Positions 1 to 8,919 of a stretch of 64,000 nucleotides of DNA are shown piece after piece (within the stretch, counting starts at the first letter, position 1; the number at the start of each line of letters is the position of its first letter). Both the position numbers and the translations under genes were made by a program. The stretch spans positions 62,001 through 126,000 of the forward strand of contig JAAFKE010000005.1 of assembly GCA_013298215.1 (NCBI GenBank), given 5' to 3'. The notes below the pieces were generated by a model. That model did no database searches. It was not told where the DNA came from and worked only from the letters and a program-made list of their open reading frames with translations. The stretch is from Cytophagales bacterium (GTDB lineage: Bacteria > Bacteroidota > Bacteroidia > Cytophagales > Spirosomataceae).

Positions 1-137
1 ACGCCCACTTAGGTCACCAGCGCGGCGACTTTCCGAATGCCGAGTACCTGGCCGACCATTGCGTGTCGCTGCCGATGTTTGCCGAACTTACCGACGATGA
101 GGTGAACCACGTCATCGACACCATTAACAAATATTAG
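1..137 (+). CDS. DegT/DnrJ/EryC1-type sugar aminotransferase, C-terminal end only
   Basis: The first 44 codons (reading from base 3) end at TAG 135-137. The visible peptide has the typical tail of PLP-dependent sugar aminotransferases (DegT/DnrJ/EryC1/StrS): RGDFPNAEYLADHCVSLPMF followed by an acidic linker and a VIDTINKY-like end. These enzymes transaminate nucleotide-linked keto sugars for surface polysaccharides or glycosylated metabolites. The next gene, a GT2 glycosyltransferase, starts on the base after the stop, so the two are almost certainly co-transcribed and belong to a glycan pathway lying upstream of the window. The substrate cannot be told from this fragment. Confidence 0.8.
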   Translation, partial: AHLGHQRGDFPNAEYLADHCVSLPMFAELTDDEVNHVIDTINKY

Positions 138-851
138 ATGAACCAGACGTGGAGTATTGTCGTTTTTTGTTTCAACGAAGTGCATACAGTGCAAAAAGTA
201 GTAACTAAGTTGGTGGCTATCTTTGATATTTATCGCCCAGGTTTGTACGAAATAATAGTGGTTGATGACGGCAGTTCGGATGGCTCGCAGGGAGTTATTC
301 AAAAAATGGCCCAGGAGTATCCTTGCGTTCGCCCGTTGTTTCATGCCACCAACCTGGGCATTGGCCACGCCCTCCGCACTGGATACGCCAACGCCCGCCA
401 CGAAAACACCACGGCCGTACCCGCCGACGGACAATTTGACACCAACGAGCTCGTTGCCCACATCAACGTAGATGCCCAGGCTTACGTGTCGTTTTACCGC
501 ATCGAAAACACCACCTATACCTTTGCCCGAAACGTGCTTTCGTTCGCCAACCGAATGGTGAACAAGCTCTTTTTGGGGTTTGATCTGAAGGACGTGAATT
601 GGGTAAAAATCTACAAAACTGCCGACTTGCAGCAATTAGACTTGGAGATCGAAAGCTCGCTGGTAGAAAGCGAAATCTGCGCGAAGCTAAAAGCCATCGG
701 GCGGCGGGTGGTTCAGGTAGAGTCGCGCTACTACCCGCGCGAAGCGGGTGTGAGCAAAGGTGCGTCGTGGAAAATAGTGCGCCAAGCCCTCGGCGACACC
801 CTCGCGCTGGCGCGGGTGTTGCGGCGTTTTCGGAACGAACAAAAAAAATGA
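138..851 (+). CDS. Glycosyltransferase family 2
   Basis: 237 aa. The GT-A fold begins with a nucleotide-sugar binding strand ([10 protein letters not shown], residues 5-14), then [12 protein letters not shown] near residues 39-50 with the Asp pair that contacts the nucleotide, and a metal-binding-like motif ADGQFD near residue 95. It has no C-terminal membrane segments, unlike many dolichol-phosphate-type GT2 enzymes, so it is probably a soluble or peripheral transferase. It starts with no gap after the aminotransferase stop, which implies translational coupling. Family members move a sugar from a nucleotide donor to a lipid or glycan acceptor. Neither donor nor acceptor can be read from the sequence. 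The basic tail (RRFRNEQKK) may contact the membrane. Confidence 0.85.
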   Translation: MNQTWSIVVFCFNEVHTVQKVVTKLVAIFDIYRPGLYEIIVVDDGSSDGSQGVIQKMAQEYPCVRPLFHATNLGIGHALRTGYANARHENTTAVPADGQFDTNELVAHINVDAQAYVSFYRIENTTYTFARNVLSFANRMVNKLFLGFDLKDVNWVKIYKTADLQQLDLEIESSLVESEICAKLKAIGRRVVQVESRYYPREAGVSKGASWKIVRQALGDTLALARVLRRFRNEQKK

Positions 852-918
852 TCCCGAGCCCCCAAACCAAAACGCAAACATTTTGTTAGTCCCAAATACA
901 ACCATTAAAACTGAACCA

Positions 919-3804
919 ATGAAAGTCAATCTGCACCAGCAAGAATCTTTTGAACGCCGCCACCACGGGCAAAGCCAAGCCGCCATGCAAACCATGTTGC
1001 AGACCGTTGGGGTGGCTACCTTAGACGAACTCATTGACCAGACCATACCCGCTGCCATTCGCCTGCAAGCACCCATGCACCTGCCCGAGGCCATGTCTGA
1101 GCGCCAGTTTTTGGACAACTTTAAGCAGTTGGCGGCTCAAAATCAGGTGTTTAAGTCTTTTATTGGAACGGGCTACCACGACACCATCACGCCAAATGTA
1201 ATACTGCGGAATATTCTCGAAAACCCCGCTTGGTACACCGCCTACACGCCCTACCAAGCCGAAATTGCGCAGGGACGTTTAGAAATGCTGCTCAATTTCC
1301 AGACGATGGTGATTGACTTGACTGGCATGGAGATTGCCAACGCCTCGCTCTTGGACGAATCTACGGCCGCCGCCGAAGCCATGACGATGTTCCACAGTGT
1401 GCGGGTGGCAGCCAAGAAAAATGCCGACACCTTCTTTGTGTCGGAGCTTTGCCATCCTCAAACAATAGATTTAATAAAAACCCGCGCCACTCCCCTCAAT
1501 ATCAAGGTAGTGGTTGGTTGCCACCAAAAAATAGACATCACCGATGAGTCAATCTTCGGTGCGCTGTTGCAATACCCAGCCACCAACGGCGAGGTATATG
1601 ACTACACCGACATGATTGCTGCCGCCCACGAACAAAACGTTTTTGTGATCGTGGCCGCCGACCTACTGAGCCTCACGCTCCTCAAAGCACCAGGCCAGAT
1701 GGGTGCCGATGCGGTGGTGGGTTCGGCGCAGCGTTTTGGTGTGCCAATGGGATACGGCGGCCCGCACGCGGCATTTTTTGCCACCAAAGATGCTTTTAAA
1801 CGCCAAATGCCAGGGCGTATTATTGGCGTTTCGATAGACGCGCAGGGAAACCGCGCCCTGCGAATGGCTCTTCAAACGCGCGAGCAGCACATTCGGCGCG
1901 AGAAAGCAACCTCTAATATTTGCACCGCCCAGGTGCTGCTGTCGGTTATGGCGGCGGCCTACGGCGTTTACCACGGCCCAGACGGCCTCAAAGCCATCGC
2001 CGCAAAAATCCACGGCCTGACCAAAGTGTTTGCCAACTCGATGCGTCAAATGGGTTACGATGTGCAAACCCAAACGTATTTTGACACTGTGACCGTGAAA
2101 ACCCCGTTCGTGCTCAAAGTGCGCGAACTGGCCGAGGAGCGCGGCCTCAACCTGCGCTACAATGCCAACCTTACCGTGGGCGTGTCGTTCGACGAGGGCA
2201 AGGGCTTCAACGACGTAATTGAGTTGCTCAATTTGTTTGCCGACATTACGGGCGTGAACGGCGAAATGACCATTCCGAGCAACGTCGAGGTTTCGTTTCC
2301 TGAGCGTCTGGCGCGCACCTCCGACTTTATGACCCACCCCGTTTTTAGTAGCTACCATACCGAACACGAAATGTTGCGGTATCTTAAAACATTAGAAAAC
2401 AAAGACTTATCGCTCGTTCATTCGATGATTGCGCTCGGTAGCTGCACCATGAAACTCAATGCAACCGCCGAGATGATCCCAGTGACGTGGCCAGAGTTTG
2501 GCAAAATACACCCCTTTGCCCCAGTGAGCCAGACCAAAGGCTACCAGATGTTGTTCAAAAACCTGAACGACTGGCTTTGTGAGGTAACGGGTTTTGCGGA
2601 GATGTCGTTGCAACCCAATTCGGGCGCGCAGGGCGAGTACGCGGGTCTGATGGTGATCCGCGCCTACCACGAAAGCCGGGGCGATACCCACCGCACAATT
2701 GCCCTTATTCCTTCGTCGGCACACGGCACCAACCCAGCGTCGGCGGTGATGGCGGGCATGAAAGTGGTGGTGACAAAGTGCGACGAGAACGGCAACATTG
2801 ACGTGGCCGACCTGCGGGCAAAAGCCCAACAATACAGCGACTCGCTGGCCTGTCTGATGGTCACGTACCCATCTACGCACGGTGTTTTTGAGGAATCGAT
2901 CATCGAAATTTGTGAGCTTATCCACCAGCACGGTGGGCAGGTATATATGGACGGTGCCAACATGAATGCCCAAGTGGGTCTGACCAGTCCCGCCAACATT
3001 GGGGCGGACGTTTGCCACCTGAACTTACACAAAACGTTTTGTATTCCGCACGGTGGAGGTGGGCCAGGCATGGGCCCGATCGGCGTGGCGGCGCAATTAG
3101 TGCCTTTTCTGCCAGGCCACGCGGTTATTAAAACGGGTGGCGAGCAGGCCATTACGGCCATTTCTGCCGCGCCGTGGGGGTCGGCCAGCATCCTCACCAT
3201 TTCGTATGCCTACATTGCCATGATGGGTAACGAAGGACTTACGAACGCCACCAAAATGGCTATTCTGAACGCCAACTACATAAAAGAGCGGCTCAATGGC
3301 CACTACGAGGTGCTTTACACGGGCAAAAACGGACGTTGCGCCCACGAGATGATCTTAGACTGCCGCCCTTTCAAAGCGGTTGGTGTTGAAGCCGAAGACT
3401 TGGCCAAGCGGCTGATGGACTACGGATTCCACGCACCTACGCTGTCGTTCCCAGTGGCGGGTACGCTCATGGTCGAACCCACCGAATCGGAGTCATTGGC
3501 CGAGTTAGATCGTTTTTGTGAGGTAATGATTGCGATCCGGAACGAAATTCGGGAGGTCGAAAACGGCCAGGTCGATCGTGCCGACAACGTACTGAAACAC
3601 GCGCCGCACACCGCCACCGTGGCACTTGCCGAAAGTTGGACGCGGCCATACAGCCGCCAAAAAGCTGTTTACCCGCTGGAATACTTGAAAACCAATAAGT
3701 TTTGGCCATCGGTGAGCCGCATTGACTCGGCCTACGGCGACCGCAATTTGATCTGTACCTGTTTGCCGATCGAAGAATACGCCGAAGAGGTGGCGAGTAA
3801 TTAG
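919..3804 (+). CDS. gcvP: Glycine dehydrogenase (decarboxylating), P-protein of the glycine cleavage system
   Basis: 961 aa, the usual length of the single-chain (fused P1/P2) P-protein. It decarboxylates glycine on PLP and passes the aminomethyl group to the lipoyl H-protein. The PLP-binding Lys is K705 in [18 protein letters not shown], the diagnostic motif. The N-terminal half contains the GCV_P-like segment with [14 protein letters not shown] and STAAAEAM. The frame is open back to a TTG at 883, but ATG 919 gives the normal family start ([15 protein letters not shown]), so I chose it. The other glycine cleavage genes (gcvT, gcvH) are not in the window, so this copy is unlinked, as is common in Bacteroidota. 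It is followed by the trpE control region. Confidence 0.97.
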   Translation: MKVNLHQQESFERRHHGQSQAAMQTMLQTVGVATLDELIDQTIPAAIRLQAPMHLPEAMSERQFLDNFKQLAAQNQVFKSFIGTGYHDTITPNVILRNILENPAWYTAYTPYQAEIAQGRLEMLLNFQTMVIDLTGMEIANASLLDESTAAAEAMTMFHSVRVAAKKNADTFFVSELCHPQTIDLIKTRATPLNIKVVVGCHQKIDITDESIFGALLQYPATNGEVYDYTDMIAAAHEQNVFVIVAADLLSLTLLKAPGQMGADAVVGSAQRFGVPMGYGGPHAAFFATKDAFKRQMPGRIIGVSIDAQGNRALRMALQTREQHIRREKATSNICTAQVLLSVMAAAYGVYHGPDGLKAIAAKIHGLTKVFANSMRQMGYDVQTQTYFDTVTVKTPFVLKVRELAEERGLNLRYNANLTVGVSFDEGKGFNDVIELLNLFADITGVNGEMTIPSNVEVSFPERLARTSDFMTHPVFSSYHTEHEMLRYLKTLENKDLSLVHSMIALGSCTMKLNATAEMIPVTWPEFGKIHPFAPVSQTKGYQMLFKNLNDWLCEVTGFAEMSLQPNSGAQGEYAGLMVIRAYHESRGDTHRTIALIPSSAHGTNPASAVMAGMKVVVTKCDENGNIDVADLRAKAQQYSDSLACLMVTYPSTHGVFEESIIEICELIHQHGGQVYMDGANMNAQVGLTSPANIGADVCHLNLHKTFCIPHGGGGPGMGPIGVAAQLVPFLPGHAVIKTGGEQAITAISAAPWGSASILTISYAYIAMMGNEGLTNATKMAILNANYIKERLNGHYEVLYTGKNGRCAHEMILDCRPFKAVGVEAEDLAKRLMDYGFHAPTLSFPVAGTLMVEPTESESLAELDRFCEVMIAIRNEIREVENGQVDRADNVLKHAPHTATVALAESWTRPYSRQKAVYPLEYLKTNKFWPSVSRIDSAYGDRNLICTCLPIEEYAEEVASN

Positions 3805-3822
3805 AAAAAAAACGCCAAAAAG

Positions 3823-3853
3823 TTGGTCATCCAGTAGCGTAATCTTACTTTTG
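3823..3853 (+). promoter_or_regulatory. Promoter of the trp leader/trpE transcript (Bacteroidota type)
   Basis: TTG at 3823-3825, a 20-base spacer, then TACTTTTG at 3846-3853. This is a full match to the Bacteroidota -33/-7 pattern (TTTG or TTG, about 20 bases, TAnnTTTG). Transcription should start around 3857-3860, at or just before the leader ATG (3858), so the leader peptide mRNA would be leaderless or nearly so. It lies between the gcvP stop and the trp leader. Confidence 0.7.
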
Positions 3854-3857
3854 TGGA

Positions 3858-3923
3858 ATGTCGATCAAAAAATCAAACATAAATGCTTGGTGGTGGCCAC
3901 TCCCTAACACGGACAGACGGTAG
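3858..3923 (+). CDS. trpL: Tryptophan leader peptide
   Basis: A 21-codon ORF (ATG 3858, TAG 3921-3923) that starts MSIKKSNINA, then has three consecutive TGG Trp codons at 3888-3896, then PLPNTDRR. It lies between a Bacteroidota-type promoter and a strong terminator hairpin, directly upstream of trpE. This is the arrangement of a classical attenuation leader: ribosome stalling on the Trp codons reports low charged tRNA-Trp. The symbol trpL is used by analogy with enterobacteria; the peptide shares no useful similarity beyond the Trp run. There is no Shine-Dalgarno sequence, consistent with a near-leaderless start. Confidence 0.8.
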   Translation: MSIKKSNINAWWWPLPNTDRR

Positions 3924-3968
3924 GCACACGCCCAAGCGAAAGATACACAATCCCAACGCCCGCTGTTC
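3911..3968 (+). promoter_or_regulatory. Putative antiterminator pairing of the trp attenuator
   Basis: GGACAGACGG at 3911-3920 can pair with CCGCTGTTC at 3960-3968: nine pairs, one G-U, with a single bulged A at 3917. This would sequester the left arm of the terminator. The upstream strand lies 15 bases after the last Trp codon, so a ribosome stalled there leaves it free. A ribosome reaching the stop codon at 3921 would cover it and let the terminator form. I saw no convincing separate 1:2 hairpin. Pairing was found by eye, not by folding. Confidence 0.6.
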
Positions 3969-3989
3969 GAGACGAACAGCGGGTTTTTT
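3959..3989 (+). terminator. trp attenuator terminator
   Basis: Perfect 11-bp inverted repeat CCCGCTGTTCG (3959-3969) / CGAACAGCGGG (3973-3983) with a three-base loop, followed at once by TTTTTT (3984-3989). This is a canonical intrinsic terminator. It sits 35 bases after the leader peptide stop and 26 bases before the trpE ATG, so it must be bypassed for trpE to be expressed. Confidence 0.85.
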
Positions 3990-4015
3990 GTTGGTTTAAC
4001 CCTAAAAAAGCAACG

Positions 4016-5440
4016 ATGAGTGTTCCGAAACGATTTCCGATTAAGACGGCTTTCCGCAGTTTGTTGGCCGATATGCAAACGCCCGTGGGGGTTTACTTGA
4101 AGCTGCGCGACAAATTTCCGTACACCGTTATGTTGGAAAGCTCCGAATACCGTGGCACCGAACACGGTTTTAGTTGCATTGCCTGCGACCCCGTGGCATT
4201 GTTTGAACTCGACGACGACGTGGTAACGCAGCAGTTTCCCGACGGCAGCACCGAAAAATTTCCGCTCACCCACCGAAAAGACGGCGTAAATGCCCTTAAA
4301 GCCTTCACGGAGCGTTTTGAGGACGACCCCGAGGTGGTTTTTCCGTTTATGACGGGCGGGCTTTTTGGACACATGAGCTACGACTCGGTGGAGTATTTTG
4401 AGGACATTGAGATTCAGGCCAAGACCCCCGAAAACGCCATTCCGCAGATTGTGTACCGCGCCTACCGATACGTGCTCACGTTCAACCATTTTAAGGATGA
4501 AGTATATATTTTTGAACACGACTACGGCACAGCGGGCAAATCTGGCGTGACGCTCGACATGATTGAGATGATCGTGAACGCGCCAAAAACAGTAAATTTT
4601 AAGTTTAAACCAACCGACGTAGAAACCAGTAACCTCACCGACGACCAGATGTACGCGATCGTCGAAAAGTGCATTGGCCACTGTTTGCGGGGAGATGTTT
4701 TTCAGATTGTGCCCTCGCGGAGGTTCGCCCGGCCTTTTCAAGGCGACGAGTTCAATGTGTATCGAACGCTGCGCTCAATAAACCCATCGCCCTACCTATT
4801 TTTCTTTGACTTTGGGAGTTACAAAATCTTCGGGTCGTCGCCCGAGAAACAAATATTGATTAAAAATGGGCAGGCCGAAATCCACCCCATCGCGGGGACT
4901 TTTCGGCGCACCGGAGACGACGAGCAGGATGCCGAACTGGCGCGCAAGTTGGCGCAAGATCCCAAAGAAACCGCCGAACACGTGATGCTCGTCGATCTGG
5001 CCCGCAACGACCTAAGCCGCTCCTGCGATACCGTTCAGGTGGAAACGTACAAGCAAGTCCAGTTTTTTTCGCACGTTATTCACCTGGTTTCTAAGGTAAC
5101 TGGCCAGATGAAAGCGGGGACGAACCCGCTCCAATTGGTGGCCGATACTTTTCCCGCTGGAACGCTGTCGGGCGCACCCAAACACAACGCCATGACGCTC
5201 ATCGACCGCTACGAAACCACCAACCGGGGTATTTACGGCGGCGCACTGGGGCACCTTGGTTTCAACGGAGATTTTAATCATTGCATCGCCATCCGCACGT
5301 TTTTGAGCAAGAACAACACCCTGTTTTTTCAGGCGGGCATGGGTGTGGTGGCCAAGTCGAACATAGAATCTGAAATGCAGGAGGTGCACAGCAAACTGGC
5401 CGCTCTCCGAAAAGCCATCGAGGTGGCGGCAGAGTTATAA
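4016..5440 (+). CDS. trpE: Anthranilate synthase component I
   Basis: 474 aa, normal length. It makes anthranilate from chorismate with the TrpG glutaminase, the first step of tryptophan synthesis. The N-terminal regulatory part keeps an LLESx-like feedback site (MLESSEY, residues 39-45), so allosteric inhibition by Trp is expected. The chorismate-binding domain has the family signatures DVFQIVPSRRF, PIAGTFRRTG, EHVMLVDLARNDL and FPAGTLSGAPK. ATG 4016 follows the attenuator. The gene appears monocistronic: trpG, D, C, F, B and A are absent here and the next gene is an unrelated outer-membrane receptor. Separation of trpE from the rest of trp, with its own attenuator, is the notable point. Confidence 0.96.
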   Translation: MSVPKRFPIKTAFRSLLADMQTPVGVYLKLRDKFPYTVMLESSEYRGTEHGFSCIACDPVALFELDDDVVTQQFPDGSTEKFPLTHRKDGVNALKAFTERFEDDPEVVFPFMTGGLFGHMSYDSVEYFEDIEIQAKTPENAIPQIVYRAYRYVLTFNHFKDEVYIFEHDYGTAGKSGVTLDMIEMIVNAPKTVNFKFKPTDVETSNLTDDQMYAIVEKCIGHCLRGDVFQIVPSRRFARPFQGDEFNVYRTLRSINPSPYLFFFDFGSYKIFGSSPEKQILIKNGQAEIHPIAGTFRRTGDDEQDAELARKLAQDPKETAEHVMLVDLARNDLSRSCDTVQVETYKQVQFFSHVIHLVSKVTGQMKAGTNPLQLVADTFPAGTLSGAPKHNAMTLIDRYETTNRGIYGGALGHLGFNGDFNHCIAIRTFLSKNNTLFFQAGMGVVAKSNIESEMQEVHSKLAALRKAIEVAAEL

Positions 5441-5568
5441 CCTCGCCAGCCAATCGGTCAAAAGTACAGATTCGTCTATTATATGCCCCCGCTGGTCTTT
5501 TTTCACAAATCGCCTAATTATGAGTGTGTTAGCTTTGTATTGTTGATAAACCATTATTTTGTACTGCC

Positions 5569-8163
5569 ATGTTAAAACCATTCTTTACGCTCATTTTACT
5601 GTTTTCGTTGCAGATGGCCTCCGCCCAATTTCCTGGTGGTGGTGGTTTTGGCGGTGGCGGCAGCCGCGACCGCAACAGCCAGATGCCAGGCATGAACCCA
5701 AAACCGACCGAAATGCTCGACGAGCCAGCGCGGGGCAACAGCCGCGTGTCGGGCAACGTGGTCGACTCGGTCTCGGCAAAGGCCGTCGAGTACGCCAACG
5801 TGACGCTGTTTGACAAAAAAACGAATAAAATGATCGACGGCGCAGTGGCCGACGAAAAGGGAAAGTTCGTTATCAAAAACTTAGCCGCTGGCGACTACAA
5901 AATATCGGTTACTTTTTTGGGCTATAAAACAGCCACCAAAGACGTGACTCTGGCAAAAAAAGGCGCTGGCTCCGACGTGAACATCGGCGATCTGGCACTA
6001 CCCCAAGACATTCGGCTGCTCAATGAGGTGCGGGTTACGGGCGTAGCGTCGCTGATTGAAGAGAAGGTGGACAGGCTGGTGTATAATGCCGAAAAAGATT
6101 TTACGAGCAAAGGCGGCGATGCCGCCGATGTGATGCGAAAAGTACCCATGCTGTCGGTAGATCTGGACGGAAACGTGTCGCTGAGGGGCAGCCAAAACGT
6201 GCGCGTGCTCATAAACAACAAACCCAGCACGATTGTGGCCAGTAGCGTGGCCGATGCCCTCAAACAAATTCCCGCCGACATGATTAAGACGGTGGAGGTT
6301 ATTACTTCGCCGTCGGCCAAATACGACGCCGAAGGTTCGGCGGGGATCATAAACATTGTGACCAAGAAAAACACGTTGCAGGGCCTGACGCTCAACGTGG
6401 AGTCGAGCGTGGGCAACCGTGGGTCGAACCTAAACCTAAACGGAAACTACCGCCGAGGGAATATGGGCATGAGTTTGGGCGGTTTTGGGCGGTTCAACTA
6501 CAATATTATTGGTAAATCAGAAACGATACAAACGGCCAAACTGGCCAGCGGTGGGGCTTTTATTACCAATCAAAACTCCGACAGCCGCAACGCCGGAAAC
6601 TTCGGCAACTACAACCTGGGCTGGGACTGGGATATTTCTAAGACCAGTTCTGTGACCGCCAGTGTGCGCTACGGTGCGCGCAACCAGCTCACGGTGCAAG
6701 ACCTCAGCACGCGCCTCAACAACAACGGCGTGCCGTTGCGCAGTACACTCCGCCACGTGGACAGCAAAGATTTGTCGGGAACGTGGGACGTGAACGTGGA
6801 CTACACCAAGCAACTTGGCAAACCCCAGCAGGAGTTTAGTATCTCCACGCAGTTTAGCCGCAACAACCGAAACAATAATTTTTTGGCCAACCTGTTAGAT
6901 GCCACAAACAATACCATCAACAGCCGAGAACGCAACGACAACCTGAGCTACAACCAAGAAAGTACGCTGCAATTAGACTACCAAACGCCCATTGGCAAGC
7001 GGCAATTGATCGAGTTTGGCGGCAAAGGAATTATGCGTCAGATTTCGAGCGACTACCAGTATTTGATGGCCGCCGGCGAAAACGGGACGTTTGTAATCAA
7101 CCCAAACCGCCCCGCCAATGTGTTCGACTACAACCAAAACGTGGTGGGCTCGTATTTTTCTTACACGCTTTCTACCAAAAGCAAGTATAGCGTAAAGGTG
7201 GGTGCGCGCTACGAATACACCACGATAAGCGCCAATTTTAGGACCGACAAACAGGTTGATATTCCAGACTACGGAAACTTGGTGCCGAGCATTAATATTT
7301 CCAAGAACCTAAGCGGAAACTTAACCCTCAAAGCGGCCTACAACCGCAGGTTGCAGCGGCCTTCGATCCAGTTTTTGAACCCCAACCTGAACGCCGCAAA
7401 CCCGCAAAGCATTACCTTTGGAAACCCAAACTTAGCCCCCGAACTGACTGATAACTTTGAGGTGTCGGTTAGTAAGTACCTCAAAACCACGTATTTGAAC
7501 CTCACCATGTTTGTGCGCCACACTGGAAACGCCATTGAGGCCGTCAGGACCACCGACGACCAGGGCGTGATCGCAACCACCTACCAAAACATTGGCCAGC
7601 AGGATGCCTACGGTGTTAATCTATTTGGCAACGTGACCATCGCGCGGGTTTGGCAATTGGGCGGCGGAATAGATGGTTTCTACGCCGTTTTGAACGGCTT
7701 TGCCAACGGGCAGCAACTCTCCAACGCGGGGGTTGTGACAAACTACCGCTTTTTCTCTAACGTAACCCTGGGCAAAGGCTGGGGCTTGCAGGGTTTTGGT
7801 TTCATGCGTTCGGGGCAGGTGCAGTTACAGGGTACGCAGGGCGGCTTTGGGGTGTATAGTTTGGGCGTGAAACGCGATTTCAAAAACAAAAAAGGTAGCG
7901 TAGGCTTTGGGGTCGAAAACTTCTTTTCGGAGAGCTTCAAGGTGCGCAACAGCTTAGACAATGCCAACTTTACCCAAAATAGCACCCAATTTCTGTTCAA
8001 CCGGGGCGTGAAGATGACCTTTAGCTACCGCATTGGCAAGATGTCTTTTGAAGACACTGGCCGCAAGAAAAAGAAATCGGTGAGCAACGACGACCAAAAA
8101 TCGGAGGGCGGCGGCACAACCGAACAAGGTGGTGGAGGCCGCCCAGCCGCTGGGCCGCGCTAA
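5569..8163 (+). CDS. Outer-membrane beta-barrel receptor (TonB-dependent receptor-like, carboxypeptidase-regulatory-like domain)
   Basis: 864 aa. Signal peptide MLKPFFTLILLFSLQMASAQ is followed by a glycine-rich stretch. A CarboxypepD_reg-like beta-sandwich follows (VSGNVVDSVSAKAVEYANVTLF to about residue 140), then a plug-like segment (RKVPMLSVDLDGNVSLRGSQ, ITSPSAKYDAEGSAGIINI) and an OMP_b-brl_3-type barrel to the C terminus. After the last strand comes a charged and glycine-rich tail (RKKKKSVSNDD to GGGGRPAAGPR), which is unusual because these barrels generally end on an aromatic residue. It belongs to the TonB-receptor superfamily group that is not SusC. No SusD lies beside it and the ligand is unknown. 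It appears to be monocistronic and ends at a strong hairpin. Confidence 0.85.
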   Translation: MLKPFFTLILLFSLQMASAQFPGGGGFGGGGSRDRNSQMPGMNPKPTEMLDEPARGNSRVSGNVVDSVSAKAVEYANVTLFDKKTNKMIDGAVADEKGKFVIKNLAAGDYKISVTFLGYKTATKDVTLAKKGAGSDVNIGDLALPQDIRLLNEVRVTGVASLIEEKVDRLVYNAEKDFTSKGGDAADVMRKVPMLSVDLDGNVSLRGSQNVRVLINNKPSTIVASSVADALKQIPADMIKTVEVITSPSAKYDAEGSAGIINIVTKKNTLQGLTLNVESSVGNRGSNLNLNGNYRRGNMGMSLGGFGRFNYNIIGKSETIQTAKLASGGAFITNQNSDSRNAGNFGNYNLGWDWDISKTSSVTASVRYGARNQLTVQDLSTRLNNNGVPLRSTLRHVDSKDLSGTWDVNVDYTKQLGKPQQEFSISTQFSRNNRNNNFLANLLDATNNTINSRERNDNLSYNQESTLQLDYQTPIGKRQLIEFGGKGIMRQISSDYQYLMAAGENGTFVINPNRPANVFDYNQNVVGSYFSYTLSTKSKYSVKVGARYEYTTISANFRTDKQVDIPDYGNLVPSINISKNLSGNLTLKAAYNRRLQRPSIQFLNPNLNAANPQSITFGNPNLAPELTDNFEVSVSKYLKTTYLNLTMFVRHTGNAIEAVRTTDDQGVIATTYQNIGQQDAYGVNLFGNVTIARVWQLGGGIDGFYAVLNGFANGQQLSNAGVVTNYRFFSNVTLGKGWGLQGFGFMRSGQVQLQGTQGGFGVYSLGVKRDFKNKKGSVGFGVENFFSESFKVRNSLDNANFTQNSTQFLFNRGVKMTFSYRIGKMSFEDTGRKKKKSVSNDDQKSEGGGTTEQGGGGRPAAGPR

Positions 8164-8177
8164 GAGTAGCTCATAAC

Positions 8178-8225
8178 GACGCAAGAAAGCCGCCGAAAAG
8201 TATTTTTCGGCGGCTTTCTTGCGTC
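8178..8225. terminator. Long terminator-like hairpin
   Basis: A perfect 22-bp inverted repeat, arms 8178-8199 and 8204-8225, loop of four bases, 14 bases after the receptor stop. The arms hold an A-run and a T-run near the loop, and there is no clean U-tract outside. It probably stops transcription of the receptor before the sigma-factor promoter, whose -33 element starts four bases later. Confidence 0.65.
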
Positions 8226-8228
8226 TAA

Positions 8229-8260
8229 TTTGAATTTGAGGCCGTAGATTTGTATTTTTG
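8229..8260 (+). promoter_or_regulatory. Promoter of the ECF sigma factor / histidine kinase transcript
   Basis: TTTG at 8229-8232, exactly 20 bases of spacer, then TATTTTTG at 8253-8260. This matches the Bacteroidota consensus in both elements and spacing. The predicted start of transcription is near 8265, about 30 bases upstream of the TTG start codon. Confidence 0.7.
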
Positions 8261-8295
8261 ATTTTTGCACCCCGGCATCAAAAATCAAATCTGTT

Positions 8296-8883
8296 TTGCC
8301 AAAGCCACTCGACGAAACCGCGCTTTTAGATTGCATCGCCCGCCTCCGCGCTGGCGACGAGGCGGCGTTCGGCGATTTCTACGGCCATTTCCACGCGCGT
8401 TTGTACCGCTCCTCGTTGCGCTTTCTGAAAGTCCCCGAACTGGCCGAGGAGATCACCCAAGATGTTTTTGTTAAAGTTTGGGAAATGCGCTGGCAGTTAG
8501 ACGCAAACCGAAACGTAGAGTCTTTTTTGTTTACGGTGACAAAAAATTTGACGCTAAATTTGCTCGACAAAGCCAGCCGCGAAGAACGCCTGCGCCAAGA
8601 AATTGGCCTGCACCTCTACAAAGAAAGCCTGATCGACGGGCCGCCCGACGACCTAAACAGCGAAAAACGCCTGCACGAAGCCATCCTGAAACTCCCCGCC
8701 CAACGCCAAACAGTGCTGCGGCTGTCGAAGTTCGACGGGATGTCGTATGAGGCCATTGGGCAGCAGCTCGGCATTAGCAAAGGAACCGTGAGCGACCACC
8801 TCGTGAAAGCCCTGCGGTTTTTGAGGGCTAATTTGCAAATTGGCGGCCTGGCGGTTTTATTACTGGGCAACGAGCCGTGGTAA
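8296..8883 (+). CDS. RNA polymerase sigma-70 factor, ECF subfamily
   Basis: 195 aa. Region 2 is visible as RLRAGDEAAFGDFYGHFHARLYRSSLRFL and LAEEITQDVFVKVWE (-10 recognition part). Region 4 is a helix-turn-helix, LPAQRQTVLRLSKFDGMSYEAIGQQLGISKGTVSDHLVKALRFL. The only usable start is TTG 8296; no in-frame ATG lies upstream or before region 2.1. No FecR-type anti-sigma gene follows, unlike the usual Bacteroidota ECF/FecR/TonB set. The next gene, 36 bases on, is a hybrid histidine kinase, so the two may be co-transcribed and functionally linked, which is inference. The short hydrophobic tail (GLAVLLLGNEPW) is seen in family members. Confidence 0.9.
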   Translation: MPKPLDETALLDCIARLRAGDEAAFGDFYGHFHARLYRSSLRFLKVPELAEEITQDVFVKVWEMRWQLDANRNVESFLFTVTKNLTLNLLDKASREERLRQEIGLHLYKESLIDGPPDDLNSEKRLHEAILKLPAQRQTVLRLSKFDGMSYEAIGQQLGISKGTVSDHLVKALRFLRANLQIGGLAVLLLGNEPW

Positions 8884-8919
8884 ACCAGGTGAATTGAAAC
8901 GACAAAACGCACTGAACCT

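Noticed and set aside
3845-4741. 298-codon minus-strand ORF across the trp leader and trpE
   Set aside because: It is antisense to trpE and the attenuator, has an unnatural composition (His/Val-rich), and matches no family.
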